From Aquitalea aquatilis (GTDB lineage: Bacteria; Pseudomonadota; Gammaproteobacteria; Burkholderiales; Chromobacteriaceae): a stretch of 64,000 nt of DNA. The notes under the pieces were generated by a model. It was not told the origin of the DNA. It ran no database searches and saw nothing but the letters and a program-made list of their open reading frames with translations. The stretch is taken from positions 1,488,001 through 1,552,000 of the forward strand of contig NZ_CP039731.1 of the NCBI RefSeq assembly GCF_005155025.1, in the 5' to 3' direction. Each line of letters opens with the position of its first letter. The stretch's first letter is position 1. Shown here piece by piece: positions 20,229 through 28,383 of the stretch. The translations under genes were made by a program, and so were the position numbers.

Positions 20229-20636
20229 TTATTGGTCCAGCATGGACTGCAGGAGTTCCTTCAATTGTCCGTCCAGCGTCACTGCCTTGTTCTGCTTGGC
20301 ATCAAACACCACAAAAGTAACATCGGCCTCGGCAACCACCTTGTCGCTGTCGGCCAGGGTGACGCGTTGGTGCATGACGGCGCTGCGGCTGCCGATGCTC
20401 TTGACCGAGGTGGCCAGTGCCAGCTCGTCGCCCATGGTGGCGGGATAGCGATAGTCGATGTTGATATTGACGACGACGAGTGCCAGCCCGGATTGTAAAA
20501 ACCAGGGCAGATCGCCACGGTCTTCGAAAAAGCTCCAGCGGGCTTCTTCCAGAAATTCCAGGTAGCGGGCGTTGTTGACGTGGCCGTACAGGTCCAGATG
20601 ATAACCCCGGACCTTGATGCGTGTTTCATGCGACAT
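20229..20636 (-). CDS. fadM: Acyl-CoA thioesterase, FadM/YbaW type
   Basis: A hot-dog fold thioesterase that hydrolyses long-chain acyl-CoAs. The 135 residues closely follow E. coli FadM: KVRGYHLDLYGHVNNARYLE with catalytic D15, then FLEEARWSFFEDR and VVVNINIDYRYPATMGDEL. It is preceded on the minus strand by a small acidic hypothetical gene about 30 nt upstream, possibly in the same transcript. Confidence 0.9.
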   Translation of the reverse strand: MSHETRIKVRGYHLDLYGHVNNARYLEFLEEARWSFFEDRGDLPWFLQSGLALVVVNINIDYRYPATMGDELALATSVKSIGSRSAVMHQRVTLADSDKVVAEADVTFVVFDAKQNKAVTLDGQLKELLQSMLDQ

Positions 20637-20666
20637 GTGTTTCCCCTTGTAGTGAAAAGCTGGATC

Positions 20667-21041
20667 TCAATCCTCGGCGTCGAGGTCCAGCGGGACGAAT
20701 GGTTCGCGCTCTAGTGGCGTCTCGACCATATCGGTGAGTACGGAGTGGATTTCTACTTCAAACCACTCCAGAAACAGGGCCGGGCTCAGTTGTGCCGGCC
20801 ACAGTTGTTCGTCATCGCACCAGTCGGCCAGCTCGGCCTGAAACAGCAGACGGTAGTGCTGCAGGACGAAGTCGGCAGCCGAGGCGTAATCGTCGGCAGC
20901 CGGAATCAGCAGGGCATTGCAGTCGCGGGTGAGGATGTCCAGATCCAGTTGTCCATCCAGCTCGCCGGGCAATTGCTGCAGCCAGTCGAGAAAAGGGGCT
21001 TTGGGGCGGATCAGCGCGATGCTGCGGTTGACTTCAAACAT
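20667..21041 (-). CDS. Hypothetical small acidic protein
   Basis: 124 residues, soluble, rich in Asp, Glu, Leu and Trp (ELADWCDDEQLWPAQ), with no signal peptide or membrane segment. The start is MFEVNRSIALIRPKAPFLDW. I recognise no named family. It lies 24 nt downstream of the TonB-like gene and 30 nt upstream of fadM on the same strand, so a three-gene transcript is plausible. Confidence 0.7.
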   Translation of the reverse strand: MFEVNRSIALIRPKAPFLDWLQQLPGELDGQLDLDILTRDCNALLIPAADDYASAADFVLQHYRLLFQAELADWCDDEQLWPAQLSPALFLEWFEVEIHSVLTDMVETPLEREPFVPLDLDAED

Positions 21042-21065
21042 GATGCTTCCTTGTCGTGGGTTCGA

Positions 21066-21917
21066 CTAATTGTTGTCCCGGCTAAAGGTAAAGGCCTTGA
21101 CGATGGTCAGGGCGCCCTTGCCGGCCAGTGAGGGTGGAAAGCGGCCGAATGGGGCGTGGCGGGTGACCAGATTGATGGCGGCATCGTCCACCACGCTATT
21201 GCCGGATTTTCGCACCACCTTGATGTCCTGCAAGCTGCCATCCGGCAGAATGCTGACCGCGAGGGTGACCGAGCCGTAGATATGCTGCTGCCGCAATGCT
21301 TCCGGATAGTTTTGCTGCCCGATGCGTTCCATGCGTAGCCGCCAGTCTTCCTTGTAGCGTGCCCAGGCATAGCGGTTGGCACTATCGCCCGCGCCGTCGG
21401 CAGATCCGCTTTCCAGCGTGCTGTCTTTTACGTCGCTATCACCCCGCTGCACGCTGCCGAGGGTGGCAATTTGCCCCAGCAGCTTGGCGGCGCTGACTGG
21501 TGCGCTCGCGGAGTGCTGGGCAGGCGTCACATCGGCCAGTGCCGGTTTTTTGCGGTGGTTTTCGTGCAGCAGATTGGTGTTGTTGCTGGCTGGCGGCGTG
21601 GCGGCTGACTGCTCTGCCTGCTCGGGCTTGGCCGTGGGCCGGCTGTGGCTGGCCAGCTGATCGGGGGCGCTGGTATTGCCGCGACCCTGGTTGCTGTCTT
21701 CGCTCTGGCGGAGGGTGGGTAGTGCTTGTCGTGTCGGTGCTTGCACCAGCTGGATGTTGATACGGTTGCTGTCGGGCAGGGTGATGCCGGGTGTCCATGA
21801 CATGGCGCTGCTGCCCAGCAGCAAGGCATGGGCCAGCAGGGACGCTGCGATCATGATGATCAGCGGTCCGTTAGGGTTGGTGCTGGTGGGTTTGCGCAGA
21901 TTGGCGGTCATGGGCAA
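21066..21917 (-). CDS. TonB-family energy-transducing protein
   Basis: 283 residues with typical TonB architecture. A short cytoplasmic tail is followed by one membrane helix (PLIIMIAASLLAHALLLG), a long Pro/Ser/Gln-rich periplasmic linker, and a C-terminal TonB fold (NYPEALRQQHIYGSVTLAVS, then LPDGSLQDIKVVRKSGNSVV). It would pass proton-motive energy to outer-membrane receptors. A TTG start at 21917 is chosen over the ATG at 21911 because GGAGG (21925-21929 on the minus strand) is 7 nt from the TTG but 13 nt from the ATG. No exbB/exbD genes are adjacent. Confidence 0.85.
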   Translation of the reverse strand: MPMTANLRKPTSTNPNGPLIIMIAASLLAHALLLGSSAMSWTPGITLPDSNRINIQLVQAPTRQALPTLRQSEDSNQGRGNTSAPDQLASHSRPTAKPEQAEQSAATPPASNNTNLLHENHRKKPALADVTPAQHSASAPVSAAKLLGQIATLGSVQRGDSDVKDSTLESGSADGAGDSANRYAWARYKEDWRLRMERIGQQNYPEALRQQHIYGSVTLAVSILPDGSLQDIKVVRKSGNSVVDDAAINLVTRHAPFGRFPPSLAGKGALTIVKAFTFSRDNN

Positions 21918-21970
21918 CTGGCGGCCTCCGTAAGACTGCTGCAGTTTACCATGGCTGGGGATGTGCCAAG

Positions 21971-21995
21971 AAAAACGCCGCGCTAGGCGCGGCGT
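21971..21995 (-). terminator. Intrinsic terminator of dps
   Basis: Perfect stem ACGCCGCGC / GCGCGGCGT with a 3-nt loop, followed on the minus strand by TTTTTC. It lies 14 nt after the dps stop codon. Confidence 0.88.
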
Positions 21996-22008
21996 GTGGT
22001 GTGTCAGC

Positions 22009-22473
22009 TTATTTGTCCAGCATGCTGCGCAGCATCCAGGCGGTTTTCTCGTGCACTTGCAGGCGCTGGGTCAGCAGGTCGGCGGTTGGCTCGTCAGCCG
22101 CGCGCTCGGCCAGCGGGAAGATGCTGCGGGCAGTGCGACAGAGGATTTCATGGCCATCCACCAGCTGTGCCAGCATTTCTTCGGCCTTGGGTACGCCGCT
22201 GGCTTCGGCAATGGCGGTCAGCTTGGCGTAGTCGGCATAGCTGCCGGGGGCAAAGTGGCCCAGTGCACGGATGCGTTCGGCGATCAGATCTACTGCCAGC
22301 GACAGTTCGTTGTATTGCGTCTCGAACATCAGGTGCAGGGTGTTGAACATCGGCCCGGTGACGTTCCAGTGAAAATTGTGGGTTTTCAGATACAGCGTGT
22401 AGGTGTCTGCCAGCAGGCGGGACAGACCGTGGGCGATGTCTTGACGATCTTGTTCGTTGATACCGATATCCAT
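22009..22473 (-). CDS. dps: Dps family DNA-protecting ferritin
   Basis: A dodecameric mini-ferritin that binds DNA and oxidises iron, limiting peroxide damage. It has 154 residues. The inter-subunit ferroxidase site is visible in [18 protein letters not shown] and [20 protein letters not shown]. The ATG at 22473 is chosen because AGGAG lies 7 nt upstream; a TTG two codons earlier is also in frame. It is monocistronic with its own terminator. Confidence 0.95.
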   Translation of the reverse strand: MDIGINEQDRQDIAHGLSRLLADTYTLYLKTHNFHWNVTGPMFNTLHLMFETQYNELSLAVDLIAERIRALGHFAPGSYADYAKLTAIAEASGVPKAEEMLAQLVDGHEILCRTARSIFPLAERAADEPTADLLTQRLQVHEKTAWMLRSMLDK

Positions 22474-22528
22474 ATGCAAACTCCTGGTTAATGGGCAAGT
22501 CCGGCCAGATCAGGCTGCAGAGCACTGC

Positions 22529-22556
22529 TTGAGCACGACTGAATTTGGTCTAGAAT
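22529..22556 (+). promoter_or_regulatory. Putative promoter of yggU
   Basis: TTGAGC (22529-22534) and TAGAAT (22551-22556) separated by 16 nt, 24 nt before the ATG of the DUF167 gene. It is in the divergent region upstream of dps. Confidence 0.5.
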
Positions 22557-22579
22557 TGCCCTTTTGCGGAAAAATCATC

Positions 22580-22876
22580 ATGAAACCCTGGCTGGTCTGT
22601 AGCGGCCATACGGTGCGTCTTACCTTGCATGTCCAGCCCGGCGCACGAAAAACCGAGGTGGCGGGCGAGCATGGCGACTGCCTGAAAATCCGTCTGGCGG
22701 CTCCGCCAGTCGATGGCAAGGCCAATACTGCACTGCTATCCTGGCTGGCCGACTGTTTTGCTGTTGGCAAGCGCTCTGTTACCTTGCAGGCCGGTGACAA
22801 GAGCCGGCACAAGGTGGTGCTGATCGAGTCGGCGCGGTCCGAACCGGAAGTGCTGGCCTTGCTGGGCGTTCAGTGA
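22580..22876 (+). CDS. yggU: DUF167 (YggU) family protein
   Basis: 98 residues with the conserved LTLHVQPGARKTEVAGEHGD and RLAAPPVDGKANTALLSWLA segments of the YggU/DUF167 family. The structure is known from homologues but the function is not. The frame is open 41 codons upstream; the start at 22580 matches the family and lies behind the putative promoter. Its 3' end overlaps the convergent fxsA by 7 nt. Confidence 0.9.
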   Translation: MKPWLVCSGHTVRLTLHVQPGARKTEVAGEHGDCLKIRLAAPPVDGKANTALLSWLADCFAVGKRSVTLQAGDKSRHKVVLIESARSEPEVLALLGVQ

Positions 22877-23298
22877 AGGCGCTGCTGCTGATCCGCTACC
22901 GGTTTGTCGACACGGCTGAATTCGCCTTCGATGACATCATCCGGCGTGCTGGCAGCCGCAGCTGCCCCCATATTCAGCGCCGGGCCTTTGAACGGCAGCA
23001 GCAGCAGTATAGCCAGCAGGTCGCTGAGGATGCCAGGAATGGCAAACAGCAGGCCGGACAAGGCATAGCGCAGGGGCCACAGCAGCGAATAGAGCGAAAC
23101 CTGCTGGCCCTGGCGCAGTACGCTGGACAGCGTCAGCAGCGCACCCAGCTTCTGGTTGCGCAGCATCCAGATGCCCAGCAGACTGCTGGCCAGCACCAGC
23201 AGGAACACCACGCCACCGCCCAGGTGATGGGCCAGCGTGACCAGTGTGGCGATTTCCAGCAAGGGATAAAGCAGCAATAACAGCAAGATGGCGCGCAT
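22870..23298 (-). CDS. fxsA: FxsA family membrane protein
   Basis: 142 residues with three or four membrane helices (LLLLLYPLLEIATLVTLAHH, GVVFLLVLASSLLGIWMLRN, GLLFAIPGILSDLLAILLLL). FxsA in E. coli relieves phage T7 F-plasmid exclusion by sequestering PifA; its normal role is unclear. The C-terminus is short and charged. It diverges from cutA, with only 17 nt between the two starts. Confidence 0.9.
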   Translation of the reverse strand: MRAILLLLLLYPLLEIATLVTLAHHLGGGVVFLLVLASSLLGIWMLRNQKLGALLTLSSVLRQGQQVSLYSLLWPLRYALSGLLFAIPGILSDLLAILLLLPFKGPALNMGAAAAASTPDDVIEGEFSRVDKPVADQQQRLH

Positions 23299-23315
23299 CG
23301 AATCAAGGTATCCGT

Positions 23316-23654
23316 ATGAATTGTCTGATGGTGATCTGCAATGTGCCGGACGAAAACACCGCCACGCACATTGCGCATGTTCTGGTACAGGAGCGTTTGG
23401 CCGCCTGCGTCAATATCCTGCCAGCCTGCAGGTCGGTTTATTGCTGGGAGGGCGCGCTGCAGGAAAGTAGCGAGTTTCCCCTGCTGATCAAGACCATCCC
23501 GGCCGGCTACGCCAGGCTGCAGCAGCGTTTGCTCGAGCTGCATCCTTATGATGTGCCGGAAATCATCGCATTGCCAGTGGCGCAGGGCTTGCCCGCCTAC
23601 CTGACATGGGTATCACAGTCGCTGCTTTCAAGTGATGACTATGCGGGCGCATGA
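23316..23654 (+). CDS. cutA: CutA divalent-cation tolerance protein
   Basis: 112 residues forming the PII-like trimeric CutA fold: MVICNVPDENTATHIAHVLV, ERLAACVNILPACRSVYCWE, then ELHPYDVPEIIALPVAQGLP. Linked by genetics to copper tolerance, but the molecular role is uncertain. The start at 23316 (MNCLMV) matches family length; the frame is open further upstream. Confidence 0.94.
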   Translation: MNCLMVICNVPDENTATHIAHVLVQERLAACVNILPACRSVYCWEGALQESSEFPLLIKTIPAGYARLQQRLLELHPYDVPEIIALPVAQGLPAYLTWVSQSLLSSDDYAGA

Positions 23655-23750
23655 AAAATTTGGACCGGTCGCCATTTGCCATGGTTCCAGCCGTGTAGCA
23701 TGAAATGCGGGTCTATGCCCCGGTTTTTCCAAATTATTTCGGTAAAAGCC

Positions 23751-23779
23751 TTGACTGAAAAAGACGGTTTTATTATAGT
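23751..23779 (+). promoter_or_regulatory. Strong promoter of the tRNA-Lys array
   Basis: TTGACT (23751-23756), 17-nt spacer, TATAGT (23774-23779). The first tRNA begins 16 nt after the -10 hexamer, leaving a very short leader. Confidence 0.85.
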
Positions 23780-23794
23780 TGCGAACTCTTTCGT

Positions 23795-23870
23795 GGGTCG
23801 GTAGCTCAGCCGGTAGAGCAGCGGACTTTTAATCCGTTGGTCGCGAGTTCGAATCTCGCCCGACCCACCA
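23795..23870 (+). tRNA. tRNA-Lys (UUU), copy 1
   Basis: 76 nt with encoded CCA. The acceptor GGGTCGG pairs with CCGACCC. The anticodon stem GCGGA/TCCGT carries the loop CTTTTAA, giving anticodon UUU. The T stem is GCGAG/CTCGC. Confidence 0.97.
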
Positions 23871-23877
23871 CAGTTTC

Positions 23878-23953
23878 GGGTTGTTAGCTCAGTTGGTAGA
23901 GCAGCGGACTCTTAATCCGTAGGTCGAGTGTTCGAGCCACTCACAACCCACCA
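23878..23953 (+). tRNA. tRNA-Lys (CUU), copy 1
   Basis: 76 nt with encoded CCA. The acceptor GGGTTGT pairs with ACAACCC. The anticodon loop CTCTTAA gives CUU, reading AAG. It is 7 nt after the UUU copy and differs from it in acceptor and T stems. Confidence 0.97.
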
Positions 23954-23983
23954 GTTTTTCCGGTTTTGCCGTCAAGCAAGATC

Positions 23984-24059
23984 GGGTCGGTAGCTCAGCC
24001 GGTAGAGCAGCGGACTTTTAATCCGTTGGTCGCGAGTTCGAATCTCGCCCGACCCACCA
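23984..24059 (+). tRNA. tRNA-Lys (UUU), copy 2
   Basis: Identical to copy 1 over all 76 nt. It is separated from the preceding CUU gene by 30 nt of unrelated T-rich spacer. Confidence 0.97.
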
Positions 24060-24069
24060 CCGCTTTTGC

Positions 24070-24145
24070 GGGTTGTTAGCTCAGTTGGTAGAGCAGCGGA
24101 CTCTTAATCCGTAGGTCGAGTGTTCGAGCCACTCACAACCCACCA
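24070..24145 (+). tRNA. tRNA-Lys (CUU), copy 2
   Basis: Identical to the first CUU copy. It follows the UUU gene by 10 nt. Confidence 0.97.
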
Positions 24146-24174
24146 GTTTATCGTTGTTACCTCATTGCAGGATC

Positions 24175-24250
24175 GGGTCGGTAGCTCAGCCGGTAGAGCA
24201 GCGGACTTTTAATCCGTTGGTCGCGAGTTCGAATCTCGCCCGACCCACCA
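24175..24250 (+). tRNA. tRNA-Lys (UUU), copy 3
   Basis: Identical to the other UUU copies; a 29-nt spacer precedes it. Confidence 0.97.
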
Positions 24251-24259
24251 CCGCTTTGC

Positions 24260-24335
24260 GGGTTGTTAGCTCAGTTGGTAGAGCAGCGGACTCTTAATCC
24301 GTAGGTCGAGTGTTCGAGCCACTCACAACCCACCA
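24260..24335 (+). tRNA. tRNA-Lys (CUU), copy 3
   Basis: Identical to the other CUU copies. It is the last gene of the array, 12 nt before the terminator stem. Confidence 0.97.
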
Positions 24336-24347
24336 GTCAGTATGCAG

Positions 24348-24379
24348 AAGCCCGGTCGCCAATGGAGACCGGGCTTTTT
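24348..24379 (+). terminator. Intrinsic terminator of the tRNA-Lys array
   Basis: Ten-base stem AAGCCCGGTC / GACCGGGCTT with a 9-nt loop and a following T tract. Together with the single upstream promoter it defines one transcription unit of six tRNAs. Confidence 0.92.
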
Positions 24380-24466
24380 GCATTGTGGCGGCGCAGCGTG
24401 GTCGTCAAGCCTGCCATCCGCGTGGATAATGGACAGCGTCAAGAATACCTGTGAGAGGGCAAGGCA

Positions 24467-24793
24467 ATGATCAAGCAATTTGGTTGTGTATTGTTGCTGG
24501 CGGCGACGGCGCTGCCGGTGCTGGCGCAAACGGTGGATGAGCAGCTGCTGGCGGCGCAGATGGCTTATCAGCAAGCAAATAATCTGCAGGAGCAGGCCCA
24601 GGCACGGCTGACGCAGGCGCAGGCGTCCAAGCAGCAGGCGGATCAGCGCCTGGCCGATGCGCAAATGGCGGCACAGCGTGCGGCGGAAGAGCTGTCGGCG
24701 GCGACTGCGGCACAAAGTGCGGCCAGTGAACAGTTGCAGCAGCATACCCGGCAACTGAAGGACGCATGGCAGCGCAAGGAGGCTGGCGGCTGA
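24467..24793 (+). CDS. Small exported coiled-coil protein
   Basis: 108 residues. A signal peptide ends near LPVLAQ (residue 21). The mature part is almost entirely Ala, Gln and charged residues in a heptad-like pattern (QEQAQARLTQAQASKQQADQ), predicting one long helix or coiled coil. Its composition is reminiscent of small Lpp- or OmpH-like periplasmic helices, but I recognise no family. The tail runs towards the divergent-strand DUF4124 gene, 15 nt away. Confidence 0.7.
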   Translation: MIKQFGCVLLLAATALPVLAQTVDEQLLAAQMAYQQANNLQEQAQARLTQAQASKQQADQRLADAQMAAQRAAEELSAATAAQSAASEQLQQHTRQLKDAWQRKEAGG

Positions 24794-24808
24794 TACGGCA
24801 CGGAGGGC

Positions 24809-25414
24809 TTATGGAGCGCTGCGGCTGATCTGCTGGTAGCGGTTGATGTCTTCCTGCATTTTCTGCCGTACGCTGTTGAGTTCGGCCTGCTTGGTGCTGA
24901 TCAGCGCGCCCAGCCCTTTTTGTTCCTGCTGGATGACCTGGATATTGTGCTGCAGGGCCGGTGCCGCCGGCCGGTGCAGTTTCTGGCTGACGTCTTGTTC
25001 TTTCAGCATGTCGCGCAGCTGCAGGTTGAGGCCTTTCAACCTGGAGTACTGGGCATCCAGCGAAGCCTGCAGGATGCTCAGCTGTTTTTCCCGGTCGGCC
25101 TTCAGTTCGCCGACATTGCGGTAACTTTCCAGCAGACCCTTGTCGTAGCGTGCGCTATCCAGCTGGCGTTGTTGTTCCTGCTTGCGCTGGGTTTCGCTGG
25201 CTTCACGCTGGAGGCGCGCCTGTTCGCTTTCCGCTGGCTTGCGTATCACGCCCTGCCGGTTTAGTTCGGCCACACCCTGCTTCTGGTTTTGCAGCGGTGC
25301 GGCGTCGCTGTAATGCACCTTGCCTGCTTCGTCCACCCACTTGTACAGCGCGCCATCGGCTACGGCGACGCTGCTACTCAGTACGATTAACAAGGCAGGC
25401 AAGTGCTTGGTCAT
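24809..25414 (-). CDS. DUF4124 domain protein with coiled coil
   Basis: 201 residues. The signal peptide ([14 protein letters not shown]) is followed by the short DUF4124 motif [18 protein letters not shown] at about residues 23-40, and then by a long charged coiled coil to the C-terminus. It is a periplasmic or envelope-associated protein of unknown role. Its start codon overlaps the pyrE stop by 4 nt, so it is translated from the pyrE transcript. Confidence 0.88.
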   Translation of the reverse strand: MTKHLPALLIVLSSSVAVADGALYKWVDEAGKVHYSDAAPLQNQKQGVAELNRQGVIRKPAESEQARLQREASETQRKQEQQRQLDSARYDKGLLESYRNVGELKADREKQLSILQASLDAQYSRLKGLNLQLRDMLKEQDVSQKLHRPAAPALQHNIQVIQQEQKGLGALISTKQAELNSVRQKMQEDINRYQQISRSAP

Positions 25415-26058
25415 TTTTCATTCACTCCATATTGCGCGCGATACGCGCGTACTGCCGTCAGGTGTTGCGCCAGCTCCGGGCTGCCCTCAAGGAAGCCCAG
25501 CAGGTCTTCGAGGGTGGCGATGGCCAGCACCGGCATGCCGTATTGCTGAGCCACTTCCTGTACGGCCGACAATTCGCCGCTGCCACGTTCCATGCGGTCC
25601 AGTGCGATGGCCACGCCAGCCGGTGTGGCACCGGCTGCACGGATCAGTTCGACCGATTCGCGCACCGAGGTACCCGCGGAAATCACGTCGTCAATGATCA
25701 GCACGCGGCCTTGCAGCGGTGCGCCAACCAGGTTGCCACCTTCGCCGTGATCCTTGGCTTCTTTACGATTATAGGCAAAAGGCACGTTACGGCCTTGTTC
25801 GGCCATGGCCATGGTCGCGCCGGCGGCCAGGATGATACCCTTGTAGGCCGGTCCGAACAGCATGTCGAACTCAAGACCGCTCGCCATGATCGACTTGGCA
25901 TAGAAGCGCGACAGGTGCAGGGTGGACAGGCCATCATTGAACAGGCCGGCGTTGAAGAAGTACGGCGATTTGCGCCCGGCCTTGGTGATGAACTCGCCAA
26001 ATTTCAATACCTGCTTGTCGAGTGCAAAACGGATAAAATCTTGGCGGAAATCGCTCAT
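25411..26058 (-). CDS. pyrE: Orotate phosphoribosyltransferase
   Basis: Converts orotate and PRPP to OMP in pyrimidine synthesis. It has 215 residues. The PRPP-binding motif is [14 protein letters not shown]. The N-terminal [20 protein letters not shown] and the catalytic-loop region [16 protein letters not shown] are typical. The start at 26058 is chosen because a GAGGA element precedes it at good distance; an upstream ATG four codons earlier overlaps that element. Confidence 0.97.
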   Translation of the reverse strand: MSDFRQDFIRFALDKQVLKFGEFITKAGRKSPYFFNAGLFNDGLSTLHLSRFYAKSIMASGLEFDMLFGPAYKGIILAAGATMAMAEQGRNVPFAYNRKEAKDHGEGGNLVGAPLQGRVLIIDDVISAGTSVRESVELIRAAGATPAGVAIALDRMERGSGELSAVQEVAQQYGMPVLAIATLEDLLGFLEGSPELAQHLTAVRAYRAQYGVNEK

Positions 26059-26134
26059 ATCATTCCTCATGGATACTAGTTAACTATCTGAACGGCTGGA
26101 AAAATTGCCGGCAAGGATAGCACAGGAGACTGCA

Positions 26135-26917
26135 TTGCTTCGAATCGTTTCAGCCAACCTCAATGGCGTCCGCTCGGCGGACAAGAAGGGTTTTTTCGAC
26201 TGGTTGGCCGGAATTGCTGCCGATTTTGTCTGCGTGCAGGAGCTGAAGGCCCAGGCAGCTGACCTGAGCGAGCGCATGCGCGCACCGGATGGCATGACCG
26301 GCTATTTTCATTATGCCGAGAAAAAGGGTTACAGCGGCGTAGGGGTGTATACCCGTCATCAGCCGGATGCGGTGATCGAGGGGCTGGGCGTGGACTGGAT
26401 CGACGCCGAAGGGCGTTTCCTGCAGCTGGATTTTGGCAATCTCAGCGTGATTTCGCTCTATCTGCCGTCGGGTTCCAGCAGCGATGAGCGCCAGCAGGTG
26501 AAGTTCCAGTTTCTGGCGGTGTTCATGCCGCATCTGGAGCAACTGAAAGCGGCCGGCCGCGATATCGTCATCTGTGGCGACTGGAATATCGCCCATCAGG
26601 AAATCGACCTGAAAAACTGGAAGGGCAATCTGAAAAACTCTGGCTTCCTGCCGGAGGAGCGCGCCTGGATGAGTGATCTGCTGGGGCGTGTGGGCTGGTG
26701 CGATGTGTGGCGCACGCTGTATCCCGAGCAGCCTGGCTATAGCTGGTGGAGCAATCGCGGCCAGGCCTATGCCAAGGATGTGGGCTGGCGTATCGACTAT
26801 CACATCGTCACCCCATCGCTGATGGCGGTCGCTCAGGCAGCCTCGGTGTACAAGGATGAAAAATTCTCCGACCACGCGCCGTTGATCGTCGACTACGCAC
26901 TGCAGCTGCCAGCTTGA
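26135..26917 (+). CDS. xthA: Exodeoxyribonuclease III
   Basis: AP endonuclease / 3'-5' exonuclease of base-excision repair. It has 260 residues with the full EEP-fold motif set: VSANLNGVRSA, VCVQELKAQ, VICGDWNIAHQEID and KFSDHAPLIVDY. The start is a TTG at 26135, 6 nt after an AGGAG; homologues begin MLRIVSANLNG at exactly this point. It diverges from pyrE, a pairing conserved in many betaproteobacteria. Confidence 0.95.
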   Translation: MLRIVSANLNGVRSADKKGFFDWLAGIAADFVCVQELKAQAADLSERMRAPDGMTGYFHYAEKKGYSGVGVYTRHQPDAVIEGLGVDWIDAEGRFLQLDFGNLSVISLYLPSGSSSDERQQVKFQFLAVFMPHLEQLKAAGRDIVICGDWNIAHQEIDLKNWKGNLKNSGFLPEERAWMSDLLGRVGWCDVWRTLYPEQPGYSWWSNRGQAYAKDVGWRIDYHIVTPSLMAVAQAASVYKDEKFSDHAPLIVDYALQLPA

Positions 26918-27078
26918 TGAATTTGTGTTGAGCACAGCGCGTTGGCAACACATTGTAATCATTGTGTTAACCCTAGCTGATGTGTTGCACCTAGGATGAA
27001 GTGATCGCTTGTGCGCGTGCACCGGCAGGGAAAGCCTGCCGGCTGCTGGCCTACACGTCACTTCATAGGATGCATGCC

Positions 27079-27537
27079 ATGAAAAACCGTCTGCTGCTGC
27101 TTTTACTGGGCCTGGGTGCCACGGCGCCGGCATTGGCCGCCAATGTTGGCATTTCCGTCAATATCGGTGAGCCGGGCTTTTACGGCCAACTGGATATCGG
27201 CAATTACCCAGCCCCGGCCTTGTTGTATCCGCAACCGCTCATTGTCAGCCCGGTGGTGGTGGCACAGCCACCGGTCTACCTGCGCGTTCCGCCAGAACAC
27301 GCTCGTCATTGGGACCGTTATTGCCGTCGCTACCAAGCCTGTGACCGCCGCGTGTATTTTGTGCAGGACCGGTGGTACCGGCAGGAGTTTGCGCCACGCT
27401 ATCAGCGCGAGCACCCGCGTGGTCATGATGGACATGACAATGGCTGGCACAAGGGTGAAGACCACCGTGGCCATGGCTACCGTGATGAGCGACCCGGCGC
27501 TCCCTGGCCTGATCAGCAGCGTGAGGGCCGCCACTGA
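27079..27537 (+). CDS. Exported protein with His-rich C-terminus
   Basis: 152 residues with a signal peptide (LLLLLLGLGATAPALA). The mature region has VGISVNIGEPGFYGQLDIGN and VPPEHARHWDRYCRRYQACD, the latter with two cysteines. The C-terminus is dense in His, Gly, Asp and Arg. It belongs to a widespread betaproteobacterial family of small periplasmic proteins without assigned function; metal contact through the His tail is possible but untested. The inverted repeat AACACA-N10-TGTGTT around 26948-26970 lies in its upstream region. Confidence 0.78.
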   Translation: MKNRLLLLLLGLGATAPALAANVGISVNIGEPGFYGQLDIGNYPAPALLYPQPLIVSPVVVAQPPVYLRVPPEHARHWDRYCRRYQACDRRVYFVQDRWYRQEFAPRYQREHPRGHDGHDNGWHKGEDHRGHGYRDERPGAPWPDQQREGRH

Positions 27538-27561
27538 TAAGGCCTTGCCCAACCCAGCAAG

Positions 27562-27584
27562 CGCCGGTTTGACCGGCGGTTTTG
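27562..27584 (+). terminator. Terminator-like hairpin after the His-rich exported gene
   Basis: CGCCGG (27562-27567) pairs with CCGGCG (27573-27578), followed by GTTTTGC. Six-base stem, so moderate strength. Confidence 0.6.
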
Positions 27585-27704
27585 CATTCCCGCGCACAAG
27601 GCTTTAGCCTGTTGCCTGCGTGGCTGCTGCGGCAGTTACGTTGCAGATCAACCATGATGCGGCCATGGCAAGGCAGGTGGCATCAGCAAGGCATAAGGGC
27701 GGCG

Positions 27705-28301
27705 ATGCTGGACGATGATGATGTGGTGCTGATTACCGTACCGGGCTGGGGCAATTCTGGTGACAAGCACTGGCAAACCCTGTGGGAGCTGACCTATCCG
27801 CTGGCGCGGCGCGTCCAGCAACAGGACTGGCTCTATCCGGTACGTGAACAGTGGGTGGCCGCGCTGGATGCGCTGGTACGGGATAGCGGTGGCCGTATTG
27901 TGCTGGCGGCTCACAGCCTGGGCTGCCACACTGCGGTGGAGTGGCTGCGTACTGTTGATCTGGCCACCCAGCGCCGTATCAAGGGTGTGTTGCTGGTGGC
28001 ACCACCGGCTTTGCCGATTACCGAGGCACGGGCAAGGGCCAGTGGCGAGCTGCCGGAGGGCACGGCGCTGCCGGCATTCTCGGGCTTTGCACAAGCCAGT
28101 GGCGGAACGCTGCCGGTGCCAGCGGTGATGGTGGCCAGCCGGGATGACCTGTTCTGCGACTTTGCCACGGCACAGGCCATGGCAGAGCAGTGGGGTGTCA
28201 GACTGGTGGACGCTGGCTGTTCCGGTCATATGGGAAGCCATGCCGGGCTGGGCAGCTGGGCTGTCGGACAGCAGTTGCTGCAGCGTTTCATACTGGCCTG
28301 A
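27705..28301 (+). CDS. RBBP9/YdeN-type alpha/beta hydrolase
   Basis: 198 residues. The family pattern is TVPGWGNSGDKHWQTLWE near the N-terminus, nucleophile Ser in AAHSLGCHTAVEW, Asp in ASRDDLFCDFA, and His in GCSGHMGSHAGLGSW. These give a complete Ser-Asp-His triad for an RBBP9-like serine hydrolase. The natural substrate of bacterial members is unknown. The start is uncertain, since in-frame ATGs occur at 27654 and 27657; 27705 gives the usual family length. Confidence 0.85.
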   Translation: MLDDDDVVLITVPGWGNSGDKHWQTLWELTYPLARRVQQQDWLYPVREQWVAALDALVRDSGGRIVLAAHSLGCHTAVEWLRTVDLATQRRIKGVLLVAPPALPITEARARASGELPEGTALPAFSGFAQASGGTLPVPAVMVASRDDLFCDFATAQAMAEQWGVRLVDAGCSGHMGSHAGLGSWAVGQQLLQRFILA

Positions 28302-28317
28302 GCCGCCAGGGGCCAAT

Positions 28318-28356
28318 AAAAAACCGCCACCTTCGTTAGCGAGGGCGGCGGTTTTT
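28318..28356. terminator. Bidirectional intrinsic terminator
   Basis: AAAACCGCC pairs with GGCGGTTTT around a partly paired interior, with A-rich and T-rich flanks. It serves the hydrolase gene and the convergent sulfurtransferase gene. Confidence 0.85.
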
Positions 28357-28383
28357 ATATTGCGGGGGTGTTGTTAGCGGGTC

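Noticed and set aside
23795-24335. Regularly spaced repeats resembling a CRISPR array
   Set aside because: The repeats are 76-nt tRNA-Lys genes with full cloverleaf pairing and encoded CCA, and the spacers are too short and too few.
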